Assembly: GCA_907163375.1 (NCBI GenBank)
Contig: CAJQUW010007110.1
Span: 62,001-126,000 of the forward strand
DNA: 64,000 bases
Source: Prostheceraeus crozeri
Lineage: Eukaryota > Platyhelminthes > Polycladida > Euryleptidae
Direction: 5' to 3'
The notes beneath the pieces are model-generated. The model was not told the DNA's origin and ran no database searches. It saw only the letters and a list, made by a program, of their open reading frames with translations. Made by a program: the position numbers and the translations under genes. Positions 52,401 to 61,400 of the stretch are shown one piece after another; within the stretch, counting starts at the first letter, position 1; every line of letters begins with the position of its first letter.

Positions 52401-55400
52401 ATGAGCCTTTGATTCCTTTGTCTTTCGGCTCCTGTCCTGTCATCGAACCGGAACCAAACAGACTTAGTTAGTCATGGCTGGTTGAAACACTGCAGAGTTT
52501 TCTGCAGATGAATTTTTATTATGAGACAGCAAGACATATCGCTTTTGAATGTTTAATGCTTGTCAACTTGAATTCATTGCAATAAAATAAAAACTGCAAA
52601 ATATTCAAATTTTAATGTAAAAAGCATTTAAACAACAAAAGCCGCATACTCTGCAAACATGTTCCATTTTTTAATGTTGTCGATAATTTCCACATGAAAG
52701 AATGTGCATCGCTGATATCGCTGAGAATATCGCTGATAGTAGAATTCTGTATTATGATAACTGAATATTTTAAATTCACATTCGAATAAATTCATGTTCA
52801 TTCAAGCTAAATTGAAGATGATTCTTTGTGAACTATAAAGTCGGCAGGAAAACTAAAGAATGTTGCATAATCGATCCCGCGAACAAGGAACTGTTGATTA
52901 AGATATTTGCAGTTCATCACTCTTTGCTCTTGATATTTGTGCTTATCGCGTCGCGCATTTTTCAAACATTCCGACAGAGTACGTTCTTCGTGATATGTGA
53001 ATGCTTTCAATTAGTTGATGAATGCTGTCAATTTTCTTGTTCGAACTTGGAGAAAATGTTCATATTACCTGCACTGTCATGGCATTTGGCATCACGTGAT
53101 ATTCCTTATCTCTCATCGACATGTGGAACATTAACAAAATATGCATATTGTCAAAATCAAATTATCCACATTCAAGCATTTAATTTTTGCATCTAAGAAT
53201 GACAGAAAGAAATATCTAATTTAAAATTAGACATTATATATGTGATTATAAAAATTGAAAGTCAATGGCATGTAATTTTTATTTAGGAAAGAGGAACATT
53301 GGGAGGAAAGATAGGCATCTTAGAATGTGAAAAATTCAGACGACGACATACTCGTAATTTGATTGTGTCAAGATACCAGTTTGTCAGTTCAATTAATCAC
53401 TGCATAGCATCCGCATACATGAAATGAGACAAGAGGAGAGAATTAGCGTCTTAATATATTTGGTGAACAAAATGATTTCATCAAAGATTGATTTCTGAAT
53501 GATCCCTCAGAAATCTCCCGATTATTTCGACTTTTTATGTTTATTCACCATCTTCAATCACTAGATCGCGAGACCGTGTAGGAAAAAACACATTTATATT
53601 TCTTTACGGATTTCAGATCACGCTGTATAGATCGGTCCAGAATGTTCTAAAATATAGCTCAGGAAATTTGTGAGTTGCGAAGCAATTGTACAGTTTTCTG
53701 AAGTCATATTCAATACCTATCGTTTATTACCTGCTGCTACAGAATGGACATGCAATTAGAAACTGCTCTACTGACACACTAAGAGCTAAGAGGGTGGCAG
53801 AAAAATGCCTCAATTTTAATTGAATGTAAAAGATAGTTTTTCATTACCTATCGATTGCTGCGAAATCCATCACGATATTCAGATAGCTGTGATTTCTTCA
53901 GATTCGAATATTTCAGATAATACACAACTTTCGTCGATAATGTAAAACTGCCTGATGCAAGCGACGTAGAAAATGTTCACATTCTTCTTTACACTAATCT
54001 AACAACGGTTTCGCTTCTCTACTGTGAATGCTTCATAGACGTACACGCGAGCCTGAAACCCAGTTGAGGGCTGTACTTATATGACAAGTGCTTAATGGTC
54101 AACGCTGAATATAAAGTTACTGACTAAAGGGTATTAACTTAAGTATAAGGACTTAACCAAGGATATTTGGAGTCAGAGCATCCTTCAATTATTCCATTGT
54201 CTATGCATCGCATGACTCACACACTGAATGGTCACTTTAGTTATTCGGCTATATGTAATATCGGCAAATTATATCCATGCATCACTGTTATTTCTTGCGT
54301 GCTATCTTCATGGTTTGATCACTGGTTTTGTTTCCCGTCGATATATTTAAAACTTTTTGTAAAATTATGAATGTATTGTATACCAATCCATGTATGTGCA
54401 TGGGCTCAGGACACTGTCCTAATAACAGTCTGCTATAGCAACGCAGTTATGCTTTATTAACATCTTCGTTTGAACGACAGATCAAACAATATCCCTGATT
54501 GTTATTTTTTCATTAGGCTCAAGTATTGATCTTATCTCAAGACAGGACCACTCACTACTCACTAATATCAAGATGTTTTTCCCTGTCTTGCAGCGGCATC
54601 GCGATTGCTGATGGCATGGACCCCTTCGGCTCAGATATTACTCTGCAACAAATAATTAAGACTTACTATGACTGACCTATTCACGAAAAATATTTGGCTA
54701 TACTCACCTCTTCAAAAGTTCTTTTTGAGGAAGTTAACACAAAAGTCGATTCAATCTGAAGTATCACTATATAGGAATTTTGTTGTCCTGAAGGATTTTT
54801 GATATCCGCCAAGGTCAACGTCACTTAAACTATTTCCTTGTTCGTTTGACATCAGTGACACAGTATAGAAGCAAAAGCAAATAACTTCGTGCATTTTTGC
54901 CTTTGAAATTCAAATGAAATCGACTGATTGACTTCGTCTTTGAGAATAGTTTTAGGACTAGGTCACAAGAGTGATTTGAAGTACGTATTCTATCAGCATT
55001 AAATTGAGAAAAGTTCATTGGTGACAATAAAATAACTAACTTCTTAATTCGATGATTAGGTTGAATTCGCTTTGCCTACGGAATCCTTTTATTGTTGAAT
55101 TCTGATCACGTATGAAAAGAATTTATCATCCTCCTGATTTGAGCTGTGAGAGTCTCAAAGATGAGGTTACTTAGACTTATTTATGAATTTCAGAATAAGA
55201 AATGTGCAAAAGCAATGGTCTCCTTCAAGTTTTCATTGACTACAAAATTAAAATCTGAACACATGTCTTTGTGTCATAAATTTGCAATTCCACCTAATGA
55301 CCTTTTTGAAGTACAATGCTCGCTGGCTAATCATTTCACCCGAATAAACTTATTGCGAATGTAATCAACAACTAAAAATGCCTTTCTAAATTTCTAGAAA

Positions 55401-58400
55401 AATATCTTGCTCTCTATTAATAATTTTTCTTTTACTGTAATACATCCGTTTTACTGTGTTTTCTTGACATAAATAAGTACAGATATACTCGTATATTGTT
55501 GTTAATCAAGTGGAGCACTGAAACTTTTCTGCAAATTACTTAGCACCAGTAATTAAAAGATAATCGTGTCCGAATTAGTATGACAAGCAAACACAATCGA
55601 AGCTCGCTAATTCGGACACGGATAATTAAGATCATACGGCCGTGGCATTCATTGTATCTTTTGCATGTATCAACTGCTGTTTAATAAAGACTTCCGATAA
55701 TCAAGACATTGAAAGCATGGCATTTATGGTCTTAATTAACGAGCTTTGACTATAACTTGAAAAGAGAAAACTAACATAAGCGCGTTTTCATTACTCAAGT
55801 ACATACAATTTGCCATTCATGCTGCCACTTGATTTCTTACTATATGTCGTCTTATCCATGATGTGCATAATGTCATCCACGTGCCGTATTCCGGATCACA
55901 CACAGCAGTAGCATATGTGTGAAAATATGCAAATTGCAATGCATATGTAGTAATGCATCATAATGTAAAAGCAAGCAAGCTTCTCTAAATATTCTCATAT
56001 TCTTAATAAATGTGCTTCTCACATAACCTGAGCCCACTAGGTAACACAGGTTGCTCAAATACTATGATAGGTATGACTCTAGCTTTTTGTGACTTTTAGT
56101 TTCTAAATATTTCTGATAAATAATTCATATACATTCATATCAAAAATTTGACCTTTCACTTCTGAAAATCGAGAATTTTTGGCAATTCTTACACAGTCAA
56201 TTCGAATTACTGATAATATGAAGTTGCTATTAATTTGTTCATTCATCCACAAATTGAGCCACGTATCTATTTCATAAATAATTAAAAAAAGCAATGAATT
56301 TTATACACAACTCATAACTGCTTTATAAGTAATGATAGCAGCTTTATGCTACAAATGGTAGATCCAAGTAAAAACGGACAGATTACAATGCATCACAATA
56401 TATATGTATTTGGTGCATTTATTTATTTGGATGAGCGGTTACTGTGTTTGTAACTATGATGTCACTGTGTTTTTTAACTATGATAGCAATAGACTATAAG
56501 TAATTTTCACTTATTTTTTCAAAAGCTCTATTTCAGTTGTATCCTGCAGGGCTCAGCTATCCCAATGAAATCAAACATACTCCCAAGATTTTCTTAAGAC
56601 GCTTTCATGCGATCACTGATCAATGCGCATTGTTTAGTAAAGTCATCTACCAACAATTTCCAACGGATGCTCAAGGTATCAATTTTTTGAAATATTTGGA
56701 ATTCGAAATTTGGATAGCTATTTATAGCAGCCAAATGACCGAGCTGGTAATGTTTAATATCACCAATGGAACAAGCACACACCAGTTGTATAGTTCAGGA
56801 ACTATGGGAACATTTCAATCATAGGAGCATCAAAAGCAATTATCTCCAATCCCACTGACTTTCGAAACATCAAAAGCAATGAGTTCCAATCTCACGGACT
56901 TTTGAAGCATCAAAATCAATGAGCTCCAATCCCACGAGCTTTTGAAGCATTAAAATCAACGAGCTCCAACCCCATGGGCTTTCGGAGCTGAAAATGCTCA
57001 AAATGTTCGCGTAAAAAAAGGTTAAGATAAATTGTTAAATAACAAATGCCAGATTTTGTCAACTCAACAATCAGCAGAAGAAAAGAGGCGTTTTAAAATA
57101 ATTTCAAATTGAGCACGAATCTGACCTTCCAATTTTGGAGTCAATGCAGCAATTTGATATTGGCGTAGCATAAATTCCAATGCCTGATGAAATTTTCCTC
57201 CATCCTCAATGAAGTCAACATCGATAATCGAAACTATTGTTAAGCGACTGCACTAATTGTGAGCAAACACCAAACGAATGCAGTGTTGTTCAGATCAAGC
57301 TAATTTTTGGGTTGACTGCCAGGTTCGCGTTTTTGAGAATGCGTTATTTCTACTTTCAGCTTACTTTCGTAAGGCTGGCTTCCCATCTACAACTACCTTT
57401 ATTGTGGAGATCTCTGCAACTAAACTTTCTGCTGAACAATACTCTCATGTGGATCCTTAATAAGCATCAGCGTAATTAGAACCATTCCAAAAAATTTCGC
57501 CTATTTAGTCTCTCATTTAACTCTTTTTTGACTGAGTAGTAGCTGGCAGAAAATCAAGTCTTAAATGATTGTCATTGCCAATGTATTATTCACAACCGAA
57601 ACACAATCTACTTTGGATTTAACTACTTGAGTTTGCGTATTTAGTTAAGACAATAAATGTAACCGACTGAAATTACCTTTCGTATAAAGCGCCAATGGAG
57701 CCGTCGTCAACAAAACAATGAGTGGTTGCCCTCCGAAAACGAAGAAGATTAGACCACCAATGGTTTGAGAAATAATTACTCGTTGCACACCTGAAAAATA
57801 GTTGAATAAAAGATGGCTTCTGATAAGCAGATGTAAGCGATCGACAAAGAAATCATAAATTGATGCTCAAAACAATCCTAGACAATGTAATACATTTTGT
57901 TGTCGGATTTCAAGTAGCGTTACGTCAAGGTGACCAGATAACTTCCTACCATACATGGACGCCTTATAAAGTAAAAAGGGGAGTTCAGATGCTCATTTGA
58001 TATTGCTTCACAAAAAGTGATTGTAATTAACACAAGCACTGAATTTTGGAACAACTTGCTTGTCTCTGCCACGAACAACGGCGCCAAACCCACACTGTGG
58101 AGATTACGGAACTTTTGTTTCTTTCCATCTAATTTTATTTTTGCAGCGTCTTTGTCATTCTTAGCATTTTTTCATTTGTACTTGTAATCAGAGTATACGC
58201 TCATATTTTCACGTTTCGTATACTTTTGTATTCTTAGTTTCGCATTTAACTTTGGTACGTGGTCGAATTCAGTATCTAAGCTTTACAGATGAAGTTTTAG
58301 CGTCACTACTCCCGCATGCTGAGAGCTTGGATGGTGCTGACATTGTCAGACTTGTCTGGAGCGCTAGGGTAATTTTTGTCCGGCTGTCCTTCTTGCCTGC

Positions 58401-61400
58401 TTCCTATGACACTACCGGAGCTCGACCTCTGAAACAAAAGATCGCTAGACCACGCACTTAGCCACTGCGCCACTGAGACCACAGTGCCTATATATCTATT
58501 TCAATATTTAAGCGATTTTTAATCATCTTTTCTTTCTCATAAGTATGTGCAATAGCGTGCATCTAATCACTTTCATTTAAATAATACATCTGCAGGTGTG
58601 TGAGCAATTTTTCCGATATATTGTTGCGTGATCTTCTAATACAAGTATTTTACCATTGGGTTATTGTTATTTCATGAGCTACATAATTATTGATTTAAGA
58701 ATTGCTGTTCAGCGTATCTTCTTATTCTGAATTGCCTCTTTTCCTCCATCCACTTTTCATTCCGATTTCTGCAGCAGCCAGCGGTGGCTGCAACTCTCCG
58801 ACTTGATGATTCGGTGTTTTTTGGGATTTTATCAGTCATGAAAGATTCAAATTCAGTGGATTTGCATTATTGCTTTTCTTGGTCGCCATTATACTGCAAA
58901 AATACATTTTGTAAGGCACAGTATATGAGGCGTCAAAATTCCAGATGTTTGATAAACATATTTTATTGTGAGCTCTGTCAAGCTCATCATGACATTTCTA
59001 AAGCGCCAGTAATAAAGCATATATCTTCCAAGCATCTGGAATTTTTTTCGCCTCTGATACCTAGCGTAAATCATAACATATTCATTGTTGAAAGATTAAA
59101 ATTATCCTTTTGCGATCATGGAAATCATGAAACACATTGATTTTTGACAAACTTCAAGATTATTAAGTGTCAAAGCATCTGAACAAGTCTTCTTGACAAT
59201 GTCTGGCCATGTTCAATTGACCGAATATGTTGACGCGATGTTTATAATAGTGGTTGATGTTTGTCATGGTCCGACCTTGATTATATCATTTTCGGATTAT
59301 GATGATTAATAGGAGTCTCGTACGATCGGCAGTTATATAATTCGTTAGAATTTCACTGGTTTCCTCTGATAGTTTATTCTTTTGACTTCATGTCAGTGTT
59401 ATTATTTTTGTCCCCACTCGACTGGGTAACAGGTTTCAGGAGGTGATAAAACTGTGATCGATGTTGACTAATAGCGCGTTAGCGCATACGGAGATCTTAT
59501 TAACCTCCATGTGTTTCATAAAAATTACATCAGCTCTTAATCACAATTCAAGACTTTCGCCAACATGCGAAATCGCTGTGAAAGATATAAAAAGAGCAAC
59601 AAACCATTTTTTTGAATAAGGCAAAAATACATTTTGCAAATTAAATAATATTTATGTTGAACCGTTCCAGTTATAGAGTGCATGGTCACAATGTTGAACC
59701 AGGGTAGTAGAATCACAGTGTTTTCTTTTTACAATTTGCAAAATTAGGAATACAGCATATATAGCGATGCATATTGAATTTTACGCAACATCCGATTTCA
59801 TTTTTATGTTTAAAGAAAATGCTACGATTTTGTCAATGAATTTGAACGTTTAAATTGGTTTGAATTTTTGTAAATCAACATTTGGAATCGCACTACTTCC
59901 TCTGATACGTGAGTTGCAATTAGTGTAGAGTTCATTCTAAGTTTTTGTTTGGAAACCAAGTACACAAGATGATAATAGTTTTTTATACTTTATTAATTTC
60001 AGTCTCCTCTTTGGCCATGATCAGAAGCAGAGAGAAGGCCTCTTGATTATTAATTAGACCTCCCTGCTTCTGATGATGGCCTAAGAGGAGGACGAAATTA
60101 ACAAAGTATAGAAAATTATTGCCATCTTGTGTACTTGGTTTCCCAACAAAACTTACAAAAAATATGAATATCTAAGGTCTCTTCGACACTGTAGAGTTCA
60201 TATTTCAAGGTATCTGTTGATGCGATTCTACATTACTTAATTGTTGACCATAATCGTGCAATCAAATTTCGGATGTTGTTGTTTCAAAAGTTCAAAAGGA
60301 AAGCATATCCTAACTAAATTTAAGGATCATGGAAAATCAAGGTAAAGTATTCGTGATAAGAAACACGCATTGATAAGATAGAGAGTTGCTCTAAATGCAG
60401 AAAATTAATTTACCATATCAATAATTGATAAACAGAGTTGGCAACCTGAAGGATTGTAGAACAGTTCTTAGACTGTCATTTTTGATACAGATCCACAGAC
60501 TGCTCATTCTCCTTCTCTCGTTTTCTCTCTCTCTCTTTCTTGATTACTTGATTGATTATCAAGTATTTCATGTAGTAGAAAACAATATTTCTTTGAATAA
60601 AAGCCACCTTTGAATACGAAGTGCTCTTATGTGGAGTAGAGAAACATGTTCAGAGATATCCTTGAGTAAGAGATGCATGTCAAAGCTAGGCAATAGATCA
60701 TTGCTAGCAGATGATATGCAAACTTTATGATGTGTACAACATAGGCCTATAAAATCGTAAATCCACAGTACTGAACCTCAGTATGTCTTTCATTCGCAAT
60801 AAACTTGAATTTTGATTTACTTTTAGTTCTAGCACACACATGCAAATGCATGTAGCATATTCTTTATAGGTATTATTGGCTAAATTATAGCAAAAACAGA
60901 CAATTTATGATTAATGATTTTCATGTGTTAATAATATTTTTGTTAAATCAAGCAATTGCAAGTTGCAAGTATTTAACAATCAGCAATTCACAAAATAGCT
61001 TGTTTCATTAATGCGAGGTTAACTGAGCTCTTCAGACAATGTCATTATATCGTGTGTATGAAATTCATTAAATAATTGAATAACACGAAGTTGGCTTATC
61101 AAATTTTATACCACTTTAATTACCATTCTGCAATTATAGTTTAAAATTCCAATATCAGGTAATTAAGGTGGGGTGGCAGGAAAAAGACAATCCGAACTGA
61201 ATTCAAATAATGCCTGACAGGTATGACGACTGAATTCCATCACTAGTACACTCATCTGAAGCATGTCGTTGGAAACGCATTATTTCCATCGATGAAATCG
61301 TATTTTTGAAATTGATAGATGGTTCAAATTTTTATCCTCGTCATTAATGATTTCATCTACTGAGATTGATTTATTTCGAAATCAAGTTGATAAGCAAACA

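Noticed and set aside
52828-53196. 122-codon open frame on the plus strand in intron c-d
   Set aside because: No recognisable motif, AT-rich composition like the intron, and no splice or promoter context; expected by chance in a window of this size.
56537-56824. 95-codon open frame next to the 40-bp minisatellite
   Set aside because: No family signature, and its end coincides with the start of the repeat array.
58380-58488. Functional tRNA gene on the minus strand
   Set aside because: The boxes are good, but the acceptor and anticodon stems do not pair as a cloverleaf by eye, so a SINE head or pseudogene is preferred.
59985-60115. CTGATGA...GAAA motifs in the fold-back arms as hammerheads
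   Set aside because: The sequence between the cores (UGGCCUAAGAGGAGGAC) does not form a proper stem II, and one arm has CTGATCA instead of CTGATGA.
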